From assembly GCA_046155505.1 (NCBI GenBank), contig JBJXFK010000330.1, positions 1 through 17,292 of the forward strand: a stretch of DNA of 17,292 bases, read 5' to 3'. The notes below the pieces were generated by a model, which did not search any database, was not told the origin of the DNA, and saw nothing but the letters and a program-made list of their open reading frames with translations. Below are positions 6,976 through 14,219 of this stretch, in pieces (within the stretch, counting starts at the first letter, position 1; every line of letters begins with the position of its first letter). Position numbers and translations under genes: made by a program. Source of the DNA: JBJXFK01 sp046155505. GTDB lineage: Bacteria > Planctomycetota > Phycisphaerae > UBA1845 > Fen-1342.

Positions 6976-7414
6976 GCGGCGTCGCGCACTGGGCGCGCTG
7001 ATTGACCGTTTGCCGCCGATGCTCACGACGTGGGATCGGCGCTGGGAGCATTGGTACCTGCGCACGTTTCCGATCTATCTGGTGACGCTGTTCAGCGCCA
7101 CGCATCTGCCGAATCTGCGGCTCGACGGCAACTTTGCACCGAACGATCGCATGATGCACCTGCTCGCGTTCGGCATGCTCGCGTTTTTGTTCTGGCGATT
7201 TTTCGAAGCGATCAAACGCCCACCGACCGCGAGCTTCGTGTATTTCGCCGCAATCGTGCTGATCGCCTACGCCAGTTTCGATGAGTACACCCAAAAATTC
7301 GTCAATCGCGGCGTCGATTGGGGAGATTGGCTCTGTAACGTCGCCGGCATCGCGATCGCACTCACCGCGCTTGAAACGATTCGTCGCATGCGCCACTCCG
7401 CGCAACCAAGCTGA
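6959..7414 (+). CDS. VanZ-like family membrane protein
   Basis: The 151-residue protein has about four hydrophobic segments (residues 37-50, 64-81, 92-107 and 123-138) and the VanZ-like signature: NDRMMHLLAFGMLAF (62-76), the acidic pair in SFDEYTQKF (Asp108, Glu109, Gln112), and GVDWGDWLCNVAGI (118-131). VanZ confers low-level teicoplanin resistance in Enterococcus; most family members have no known role, so no resistance function is claimed. The ATG at 6959 has AGGA five bases upstream inside the end of the MFS gene, and the overlap suggests coupled translation. Confidence 0.85.
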   Translation: MSSSPERRRALGALIDRLPPMLTTWDRRWEHWYLRTFPIYLVTLFSATHLPNLRLDGNFAPNDRMMHLLAFGMLAFLFWRFFEAIKRPPTASFVYFAAIVLIAYASFDEYTQKFVNRGVDWGDWLCNVAGIAIALTALETIRRMRHSAQPS

Positions 7415-7539
7415 GCGAAACGCCGCGAATCGCGATGGCCAACGCATGCGCCGCTCGACCTCTCGCGGAAAAGAACCGCAAAACGCAATCGCTGGATGTA
7501 AGGCCACGTCTGGCACGGCGATTGCTTCTACTACACGCG

Positions 7540-7619
7540 GGGTAGGTCGACAAAACGGCGGTTCCTTTCCCTTCGGCCCGAACACTGCGGCCGCCGTGAC
7601 CTACCCTCTTTTTCATTTT
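7540..7619 (+). terminator. Intrinsic terminator after the MFS-VanZ unit
   Basis: GGGTAGGTC (7540-7548) pairs with GACCTACCC (7598-7606), and ACGGCGG (7555-7561) pairs with CCGCCGT (7591-7597). Together they make a 16-base-pair stem with a six-base bulge on the left side, followed by a T-rich tail CTCTTTTTCATTTT. It stands 125 bases past the VanZ-like stop and between convergent units. The minus-strand side has no T-tract, so it probably acts only on the plus strand. The remaining gap (7415-7539) holds nothing I recognise. Confidence 0.75.
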
Positions 7620-7646
7620 GCACGAGCGAGCGGGAATCGGCGGTCG

Positions 7647-9317
7647 TCACACACTGCGAGCAATCGCGAGCAACTCGGCGTTCTCGCGCAGCAGTCGCAC
7701 CGATGCATGAATGTCTTCGCCGAACTGCCGATCGCGGTCGGCGTGCGTGATGTGCTTGCGAACGATCTCGTGCGCGGCACGCGGACCTCTGCCGGGCTTC
7801 AGCGGCGCGCGATAGTCGATTGCCTGCGCGGCGCACATCATCTCGATGCCAACAATGTGTTCGAGTCGATCGAGAATCTCAAAACACTTCACCGCCGACG
7901 TCGCGCCCATGCTCACATGATCTTCCTGCCCGAGCGATGTCGGAATCGTGTCGATCGACGCCGGCGTGGCCATCACCTTGCACTCATTGACCAGCGCCGC
8001 GGCGGTGTATTGCGGCAGCATGAACCCGCTGTTGAGCCCCGTGTCGCGCATGAGCAATTTGGGCAGGCCGTCGTCGCCATTGAGCAGCAGATAAACGCGC
8101 CGCTCACAAATGTTGCCGAGATCGGTCAGCGCGATCGCCAGATAATCGAGCACCAGCGCCAGCGGCTCCCCATGAAAATTCCCGCCGGAAAGCGCATCAA
8201 CAATCGCCGATGTCGCATTCACTTCGTCGCTCGGTCGCTCCGTCGCTCCGTCGCTTGTCCCGCCTTCGTGCCTTCGTGCCTCCGTGCCTTCGTGCCTCTC
8301 AAAGAGGATCGGATTATCAGTAACACTATTCATCTCCCGCTCAATCACATCGCAGAAATGCTGCAGCGCATCGCGAACCGCGCCATGCACCTGCGGCGCG
8401 CAGCGCAGCGAATAGGGATCCTGCACGCGATCGCAGTCGGCGTGCGACGCGAGAATCTCGCTGCCGATCATGTGCCCGCGGATGTTCGCGGCGACTCGCT
8501 GCGCGCCGGGATGAGCACGCACCGTGTGCAGCCGCGGGTCGGCGGGCGTCAGGCTGCCGCGCAGTCCTTCGAGCGACATGCAGTAGACCAGATCGATCAA
8601 ATCAAGCAGTCGCCGCGCTCGCACGCCGATGTTCGCGGCGTACGAGAGCATGAACTGTGTGCCGTTGATGAGCGCCAGGCCCTCTTTCGCGGCCAGTCGG
8701 AATGGCGTCCAGCCTCGCTGCTGATGTAGTTCTGCGGCGGGTAATGCTTCCCACGTCTGGGTTGACGCTCCGTCAGGATCGTCATGCACGAAGTATGAAT
8801 CGTCGATCGAAGCTCTGCGCCGAAACACCCCTCGTCCCAGCAGCGGCAACACCAAATGCGCCAGCGGTGCCAGATCGCCGCTCGCCCCCAGCGACCCGCG
8901 CGTCGGCACGATCGGCAGCAAATCGTCATTCAGCCACGCCGCCAGCCGCTCGATGATCTCCACCCGCACGCCGCTGTGCCCCGCCAGCAGCATGTGTACC
9001 TTCAGCAGCAGCATCCAGCGCACGATCTCGGCCGGCGCAGGCCGTCCAACGCCGACCGCGTGCGAGATGATCAAATTCTCCTGCAACTGGTCGAGCTGAT
9101 CCGCCGCGATGCGCACGTTTTTCAGATGGCCGAAGCCGGTGTTGATGCCGTAGACGGTCGCGCCGCTCGCCAGCACGCGCTCGACCCATTCGCGTCCGCG
9201 CCGCGCGCGCTCGACGCCCGCCGGCGCGAGCGTCGCGCGCACCGGCCGATCGAGCCAAACGTCGAGTGCGTCCAATGTCAGCGGCTCGCCGCCCAGTTCG
9301 ATCGCAGATGCGCTCAC
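7647..9317 (-). CDS. hutH: Histidine ammonia-lyase with repeat-derived insertion
   Basis: The 556-residue enzyme belongs to the MIO ammonia-lyases and would deaminate L-histidine to urocanate. It carries the MIO-forming Ala145-Ser146-Gly147 in GSLGASGDLAPL, the catalytic Tyr56 in YGINTGFG, the Ser85-His86 pair typical of histidine rather than phenylalanine or tyrosine specificity, and QEDHVSMGA near 464-472. It is about 45 residues longer than usual HutH. One insertion (341-368) between TDNPILFE and SGGNFHGEP is encoded by octamer repeats; another (about 166-190) precedes the KEGLALINGTQ motif. The GTG start at 9317 has GGAG upstream and overlaps the previous stop by four bases. The open frame reaches 9413 without homology. 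No other hut gene is near, so the pathway context is missing. Confidence 0.9.
   Translation of the reverse strand: MSASAIELGGEPLTLDALDVWLDRPVRATLAPAGVERARRGREWVERVLASGATVYGINTGFGHLKNVRIAADQLDQLQENLIISHAVGVGRPAPAEIVRWMLLLKVHMLLAGHSGVRVEIIERLAAWLNDDLLPIVPTRGSLGASGDLAPLAHLVLPLLGRGVFRRRASIDDSYFVHDDPDGASTQTWEALPAAELHQQRGWTPFRLAAKEGLALINGTQFMLSYAANIGVRARRLLDLIDLVYCMSLEGLRGSLTPADPRLHTVRAHPGAQRVAANIRGHMIGSEILASHADCDRVQDPYSLRCAPQVHGAVRDALQHFCDVIEREMNSVTDNPILFERHEGTEARRHEGGTSDGATERPSDEVNATSAIVDALSGGNFHGEPLALVLDYLAIALTDLGNICERRVYLLLNGDDGLPKLLMRDTGLNSGFMLPQYTAAALVNECKVMATPASIDTIPTSLGQEDHVSMGATSAVKCFEILDRLEHIVGIEMMCAAQAIDYRAPLKPGRGPRAAHEIVRKHITHADRDRQFGEDIHASVRLLRENAELLAIARSV
8224..8300. repeat. Two octamer tandem arrays inside hutH
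   Basis: Read on the plus strand, 8224-8255 holds four 8-base units ending in GTCGCT (TCGTCGCT, CGGTCGCT, CCGTCGCT twice). After six bases, 8262-8293 holds four units GCCTTCGT, GCCTTCGT, GCCTCCGT, GCCTTCGT, with a partial fifth to 8300. The unit length is not a multiple of three, so each copy is read in a shifted frame. The whole block nevertheless keeps the hutH frame open and matches protein residues 340-364. Confidence 0.9.
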
Positions 9318-12109
9318 GGATTCTCCGCCTTCGGTTCGTCCCACTTCGCGACCGTGTCGATCGCATCCTGAATGAATTCCTGCAAGCCGAGCATCTTGTT
9401 CTCGCGCAGCCACGCATCGAGCTGCGCTCGCAACACGCCGCGCGGTTGAAGTAGATAGTACTCGGGCGGAAGCGCCTCATTGACGATATCGAGCGCCTCG
9501 ACCGTCATCGCCGGCAGCGTCAGGCGAAACACCTTGCCGCCGTCCTGCGGCAGTCGCGCGCAATAAAAGAATCGCGCATCGCGCCGCTCATATGGCAGCG
9601 ACTCGGGAATCACCGACGGATGCGAGCCGTCGCCCAGCAGCGACACGCGCGTCAGCGTTTCGGTCGCGAGATCGAATCGAATCAACCCCTGATCGCTCAT
9701 CAACATCGCGACCGGATCGGGGCCGTGTGCATCACGCCACAAAGCCTGAGCCGAAAACATCGGCGGCTGTTCAAGCCCGAGCTTCTGCTGCATCCAGATC
9801 GACGTCCACGCCTTGCCGCTCGTGCGATCAACGATCACATGCGGCCCGCCGCGCAGCGCGAAATGCACGATGCGATCATCCTGCGCCAACGTGCGCACCG
9901 CCGCGAGCTCTGGCAAATCGGGATCGATGAAGAACTGCTGCCCATATTTCAGCTCGCTGCGCAGAAACTCGCCATCCTCGCCCGGCGTACGCGATGCCGC
10001 CGCAACCGCCTCGGCCAGTCGCGAAAAATGCGGCGCGAGCAGACGATCAAAATCGGGAATACTCGCCGTCGCCAGGTTCATGCTCAGCGGTTTGTCCTGC
10101 CCCGGCGTCAGCTCCAGCACGCGCAGCCGACCATATGCCCACACACGACCGCTCGCCGCCTCGCGCCCGATCCACGGCCACGTCAGCGGCGACGGAAACC
10201 AGCCGGTCTCGGGCGGCTGAATCGCGTCGAGCTTGCCGGTTTCGGCTTCGAAATTCATCAAACGCCGATCGCGCGTCAAAATGAGCCAGCGGTTGCCGCT
10301 CGCACCGATGAGCACCGCCGCGATCGGCGACTTCAGCACCGTATGGTTCGCCGCCGACGCCGGCGGATTCCATAAATACTCGACCGTCGACACCAACGTC
10401 GCAAACTGCGGCTGATTCGCGGCATCCGCGCCTGCGAGCAATTCGCGCGCTTCCTTGAGCTTCGCCGCATGCACCAGCGCCAGCACATCGAGCGTCAACA
10501 GCCGCTCTTCGCGCTGCGCGCTTGCCGGCGACTGGGCCACGCGCTGCCGCAGTGTTTGCAGCACTTCGACATCGGGCCGCGCCTGAATCGACTCGATCAG
10601 CGCCAGCGACGTGGCATAGTCGCCGGCCACTTCATCGCTGATCCGCGGCAGAAACTCGCGCAAATGGGCGCGAATCGTCTCGTGATTTCGCTCCTCGATC
10701 GCCTTCAGCATCCAGTCGATGTACTCGGTCTGCGCCGGGTGGCCGGGGTGATTCACCACCGGCAAGATTTCTTCGCTGCGCGGATCGATCGGCGGGTGGT
10801 ACAAGAAAAAAGCCACGCGCGCCGCGATCTGCGGGTTGCGAATCACCGCGTTCACGTCGTCGGTTCGCGGCGGCTGTTGCAGCACGTCGATCGCGTCGTC
10901 ATAAAAGCCATCGACCGCGCCCTTTGCGTCGCCCGCCACAAACGGCAGCCACGCATCGGTCTCGACCCGCACCCACTTGCGCCGACCACGCAGCGATCGC
11001 CGCAAAATTTCGCTGCGCGGCTCGATCAGCCGCGCGCACTCGCTGCGCAAACCGAGTTTTGAGAACATCAGACTGACGATCGCGATCTGGTTGCCCGCCG
11101 TCGAGCGCCGCCCGCGGCTGTCGTCGAGCGCGTCGCGATAAGACGCCCACCACAGTTCCGACGCACGATACAGGGCGGCGACGTGCCGATCGGCCGGCAT
11201 GAGCACGCGCTGCACGCGCAGGTCCGGGTCATCAAGCGCCGCGTACTGCTCAGGACCTGCCGCAGTGAGCAACTGCCACTCAATGTGAAACGGCGCTTTG
11301 CCCGGGCCCGAAAAATCCAGCCATGACGGCGAATTCCAGATCGAACGCTGATCCGGCGGCCGCGCCAGTTCCGTTCGACTCTCGACCAGTTTCAACGCCT
11401 CGGCCCCGCTGCCCGCCGAGAACAGAATTCGCGCCCGCAGCGCGCTCGACAACTCATTCTCCGGCGTATCCGCGGGCAATTGCCGCACACGCTCGGCGGC
11501 TTGCTCGGCGAGGCCGGACGCATAGAGCCTGACCGCGTCAGCGATCAGCTCGCCGCGCGGCGATACATAGTCGAGCCGCGTCGGCAGTTGCAATTGTCCG
11601 ATCGGACCGACCTCGCGCGGCCCGCTCGGCCCGCTGACGCGCAGGAGCGAGCCGCCGCTGGCCGCCGTCATTCGTTGCAACAACTCGCGATCATTGCGCA
11701 CACGGCGCGAGTTTACATGTGTGATCAATTCACCCGGTGCGAGTTGCGTCGCCAGGTCGGGACGGACGATGAGCACGGCCTGCGCCGGAACGGCGACGTT
11801 TTCGATGACATATTTCAGGCGATACTTCACTTCCAGATCGGTCGCCGCCTCGAAGCGTTTTCGCAGTTCGGGCATGATCGCGGGCCCGCGCGCGATCAGC
11901 GTGCGCGTTGCGGCCTCGCGGCGATTGAATTCGTCGCTGGCGAGATCGGCAACGGCGGCGTCGATGCTGCTCTCGACCGCAGCGGGCTGCGACGCGGCGG
12001 ACGGCGTGCCTGCCGCCTGCTGTGCACCTGCGGTCGTGACCAGCGCTGCAACGACCAGCGTCGAGCCGAGCAGAATCAACAATCCGGAAATCGTGCGGCG
12101 TCGCGGCAT
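9314..12109 (-). CDS. Large exported protein, HEAT-like/PDZ-like/propeller-like
   Basis: I do not recognise a named family for this 931-residue protein. Residues 1-30 are a signal peptide (arginines, then GLLILLGSTLVVAALV, cleavage near AGAQQ). Residues 47-105 look like one HEAT-type helical pair, DLASDEFNRREAATRTLI followed by a second helix. Residues 108-168 resemble a PDZ domain (GELITHVNSRRVRNDRELL, then GGSLLRVSG). A long helical, TPR-like middle follows. The last 330 residues contain repeated beta-strand blocks such as NRWLILTRDRRLMNFEAETG, suggesting a beta-propeller. It probably acts as a periplasmic scaffold. ATG 12109 has AGGAG five bases upstream; an open frame to 12631 lies over the divergent gene and is not used. 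Its stop overlaps the hutH start. Confidence 0.75.
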   Translation of the reverse strand: MPRRRTISGLLILLGSTLVVAALVTTAGAQQAAGTPSAASQPAAVESSIDAAVADLASDEFNRREAATRTLIARGPAIMPELRKRFEAATDLEVKYRLKYVIENVAVPAQAVLIVRPDLATQLAPGELITHVNSRRVRNDRELLQRMTAASGGSLLRVSGPSGPREVGPIGQLQLPTRLDYVSPRGELIADAVRLYASGLAEQAAERVRQLPADTPENELSSALRARILFSAGSGAEALKLVESRTELARPPDQRSIWNSPSWLDFSGPGKAPFHIEWQLLTAAGPEQYAALDDPDLRVQRVLMPADRHVAALYRASELWWASYRDALDDSRGRRSTAGNQIAIVSLMFSKLGLRSECARLIEPRSEILRRSLRGRRKWVRVETDAWLPFVAGDAKGAVDGFYDDAIDVLQQPPRTDDVNAVIRNPQIAARVAFFLYHPPIDPRSEEILPVVNHPGHPAQTEYIDWMLKAIEERNHETIRAHLREFLPRISDEVAGDYATSLALIESIQARPDVEVLQTLRQRVAQSPASAQREERLLTLDVLALVHAAKLKEARELLAGADAANQPQFATLVSTVEYLWNPPASAANHTVLKSPIAAVLIGASGNRWLILTRDRRLMNFEAETGKLDAIQPPETGWFPSPLTWPWIGREAASGRVWAYGRLRVLELTPGQDKPLSMNLATASIPDFDRLLAPHFSRLAEAVAAASRTPGEDGEFLRSELKYGQQFFIDPDLPELAAVRTLAQDDRIVHFALRGGPHVIVDRTSGKAWTSIWMQQKLGLEQPPMFSAQALWRDAHGPDPVAMLMSDQGLIRFDLATETLTRVSLLGDGSHPSVIPESLPYERRDARFFYCARLPQDGGKVFRLTLPAMTVEALDIVNEALPPEYYLLQPRGVLRAQLDAWLRENKMLGLQEFIQDAIDTVAKWDEPKAENP

Positions 12110-12175
12110 GGTCGCTCCTGCGCATCTCATCGGGCGGATGTTACCGCGCCGCCGCCGGTACACGGGGGCTATGCT

Positions 12176-12970
12176 ATGCGCATGGGACTTTCCATCTCGA
12201 TCGTTGTGACCTGCGCGATGCTCGCGCAGATCGAGTCGCGACTGGTCGCGGCGGATGAGCCGGCGATGAGCCGGGTCGCGAACGTCATTGTCTGCGGCAT
12301 CGACCGCCCGTTTCGGCTCAGCGAACCGTTTCGACCCGAGCCGTGGTGGCCGGTCGGTGCGGCGATGTTGCGCAACCTTGGTCGCGACCACATCGTCGCC
12401 TACGGCAGAGACGTGCCCGCGCTCGTGGCTGATATCGAGCGGCGACTGGCCGCGGGCGAGTTCACGGCCATCGGTCGACTCGAATTCTGGACGCACGGCG
12501 GGCCGGGATACTTTCGCATCGCATCGCGGCGCTGCTTTTTCGATCTGTTCGACGAACGGCGTGCGAGGCCGCCGGACGCCGCCGCGCTGCATCGCCTGCG
12601 TGAACTGCTCACTGACGATGCGATCGTGCATTTTCGATCATGCAGCACATTTCAGGGCATGAAGGGGCACGCGATCGCACTGACGGCGTCGCGGTTTTTC
12701 TGCGCGACGGGCAAGGCGATCACAGTGATGGGGCACATCCGACCAACCGGTCTGACGCACCCCGGCTGGAAGACAATTACGCCGGGCGCGACTCCGAATT
12801 GGTCGCTGCAGGACGGCATCTTCGAATCCGAGATCGAGGGTGCTGAGATTCTGATCCGCGATCTGCTGCGGATCTTCACCGCATACGCCTATGACCTTAT
12901 CCCCGCGATTGTCGAATCAGAATCGGGCTGGCCGAATACGATCTTCGAACGGCCAACAGCATCGCGCTAA
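12176..12970 (+). CDS. Exported protein with caspase-like His/Cys arrangement
   Basis: This 264-residue protein is not one I can name. Residues 1-26 are a likely signal peptide (MGLSISIVVTCAMLAQ). The body shows beta-strand VANVIVCGI (34-42), then a strand ending in LEFWTHGGPGYF with His107, then a strand DDAIVHFRSCSTFQG with Cys156. A His-Gly after one strand and a Cys after the next, with helices between, is the layout of caspase-fold (clan CD) peptidases and DUF4347-like domains. That assignment is inference, and peptidase activity is unproven. ATG 12176 is chosen because GGGGG is seven bases upstream; ATG 12182 is an alternative. It is divergent from the 931-residue gene, with 66 bases between the starts. 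Confidence 0.7.
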   Translation: MRMGLSISIVVTCAMLAQIESRLVAADEPAMSRVANVIVCGIDRPFRLSEPFRPEPWWPVGAAMLRNLGRDHIVAYGRDVPALVADIERRLAAGEFTAIGRLEFWTHGGPGYFRIASRRCFFDLFDERRARPPDAAALHRLRELLTDDAIVHFRSCSTFQGMKGHAIALTASRFFCATGKAITVMGHIRPTGLTHPGWKTITPGATPNWSLQDGIFESEIEGAEILIRDLLRIFTAYAYDLIPAIVESESGWPNTIFERPTASR

Positions 12971-13085
12971 AAACAAGCAGTCGAGGCGCGACGGCAGACT
13001 GGAGGCGCAACGCGCGACGGAAGTGCGTCAGCCGGCTGCGTTGATCGCTACCTCGCGTCAGCATCCGCGGCCCGCACGATTTCTG

Positions 13086-13114
13086 TTGGATTCACCCCGC
13101 CGCCCCGCTACGCT
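13086..13114 (+). promoter_or_regulatory. Candidate promoter of the dockerin-like gene
   Basis: TTGGAT (13086-13091) and TACGCT (13109-13114) are 17 bases apart and about 54 bases before the start codon. Both hexamers are imperfect. The rest of the 197-base gap (12971-13167) shows no gene, terminator or repeat. Confidence 0.3.
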
Positions 13115-13167
13115 ACATGAATCGCGTTTCATCGTCATCTCAATTGTTCCCTTCGGAGGTTCGATCC

Positions 13168-14115
13168 ATGAAGTGCTTCCTCGCACTCGCGCTCGCGGGC
13201 GTCGCGACCGCAACAGCTCTCGCCCAAGTCGGTTCCGGCGGAACCATCAGCGACGGCCCCACGCTCTTCCGTCAGGCCGACAGCCCGACCTCTGCCACCG
13301 GCATACCTCCCATCGGAGGCGAACTTCGCGACGGCGGCGGCACCAATCCCGATCACCTCTTCCAGGTCTGGTGGTGGGTTCGCACCAACAACGTCGACAC
13401 ACGCGAATTCGCGCTGGCCAACGCCACCGCGTGGGACTGGACCGGCAACGTCGGCACCCAGAATTTCACCAACGCCAACTGGACCGCGATCGCTCGCTAC
13501 ACGGTGACAGACAAGCCCGCTCCGGAAGGCGGCGTCGTCCGCTGCGATCTGATACTCACCAACCCCACCGCGAGCGAGCGATCCTACGCCCTGTTCCATT
13601 ACCTGGATGTGGACATCCTGGGCGCTGGTGCCGCCGGCAGCGATGGTGCCGAACTCGTCTCGCCAAACCTCATGCGCATTTTCGACGAGGGACCCGACAA
13701 CGCCGTCCACTATCTCGGCGACGAAGCCGCAGCATTCCAGGTCACCAGCTTTTCCACGCTTCGCGGCCTGCTGACAAACACGACGATCAACAATCTCGCC
13801 AACACTGGCCTGCCCTTCGCCCCGGCCGATTTCACCGGCGCGTATCAGTGGAACATCACCGTTCCCGCCGGCGAAACCGTCACCGTCGCCGCCTACGTCG
13901 GGCTCAACTCGATCCCCTCAGCCGACCTGCCGCCCTGTCCCGGCGACGTGGATGGCGACCAGGATGTCGACTTGACCGATCTCGCGTTTCTGCTGACCAA
14001 CTTCGGTCTGCCCAGCGGCGCGGAGCGCGAAGATGGCGACCTAGATGGCGACGGCGATGTCGATCTCACTGACCTCGCCACGCTCCTCTCCCTCTTCGGC
14101 ACGGCGTGCACCTAA
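13168..14115 (+). CDS. Exported protein with C-terminal dockerin-like domain
   Basis: The 315-residue protein has a clear signal peptide (CFLALALAGVATATALAQ, cleavage after about residue 20). A beta-rich middle domain of unknown function follows (about 25-250), with WDWTGNVGTQNFTNANW. The C-terminal 58 residues form a type I dockerin-like domain with two calcium loops, GDVDGDQDVDLTDLAFLL and GDLDGDGDVDLTDLATLL. They are flanked by Cys257 in PPCPGD and Cys314 in GTACT, a pair that could form a disulphide. This cysteine-bracketed dockerin is typical of Planctomycetota surface proteins. It probably anchors or attaches the protein at the cell surface, but no cohesin is visible here. ATG 13168 has GGAGG eight bases upstream; ATG 13117 in the same frame lacks one. 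Confidence 0.88.
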   Translation: MKCFLALALAGVATATALAQVGSGGTISDGPTLFRQADSPTSATGIPPIGGELRDGGGTNPDHLFQVWWWVRTNNVDTREFALANATAWDWTGNVGTQNFTNANWTAIARYTVTDKPAPEGGVVRCDLILTNPTASERSYALFHYLDVDILGAGAAGSDGAELVSPNLMRIFDEGPDNAVHYLGDEAAAFQVTSFSTLRGLLTNTTINNLANTGLPFAPADFTGAYQWNITVPAGETVTVAAYVGLNSIPSADLPPCPGDVDGDQDVDLTDLAFLLTNFGLPSGAEREDGDLDGDGDVDLTDLATLLSLFGTACT

Positions 14116-14198
14116 TCGCCGCGACCGTGTATCCTCATGCATGATTCCCACACGCCGGCGCGAGCGAGCCGCCGGCGTGTCTGTTCTCAAGCTGTGCA

Positions 14199-14219
14199 TG
14201 CGGAGTGCGGAATGCGGCG
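14199..14219. repeat. Short heptamer array at a gene start
   Basis: Three 7-base units, TGCGGAG, TGCGGAA and TGCGGCG, run across the start of the following gene. The first supplies the GGAG ribosome site and the second and third contain the ATG. Similar units occur at 651-657 (just before hicB) and 496-509. Confidence 0.6.

Noticed and set aside
5940..7001. 353-codon open frame overlapping the MFS gene in another frame
   Set aside because: Arginine-rich composition typical of a shifted frame; the MFS frame carries the transporter motifs.
6959..7414. Glycopeptide resistance determinant
   Set aside because: VanZ-like proteins are widespread with no resistance role, and no vanA/H/X/R/S genes are present.
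8224..8300. CRISPR or frameshifted pseudogene in hutH
   Set aside because: Units are adjacent 8-mers without spacers, and the reading frame and all downstream HutH motifs are intact.
7281..8729. 482-codon open frame on the plus strand
   Set aside because: Antisense to hutH and covering the terminator; arginine-rich with no recognisable domain.
9318..9413. N-terminal extension of hutH
   Set aside because: No HutH similarity; the GTG at 9317 has a ribosome site and the GTGA overlap.
12110..12631. N-terminal extension of the 931-residue protein
   Set aside because: No homology, lies antisense to the caspase-like gene, and the internal ATG at 12109 has a ribosome site and signal peptide.
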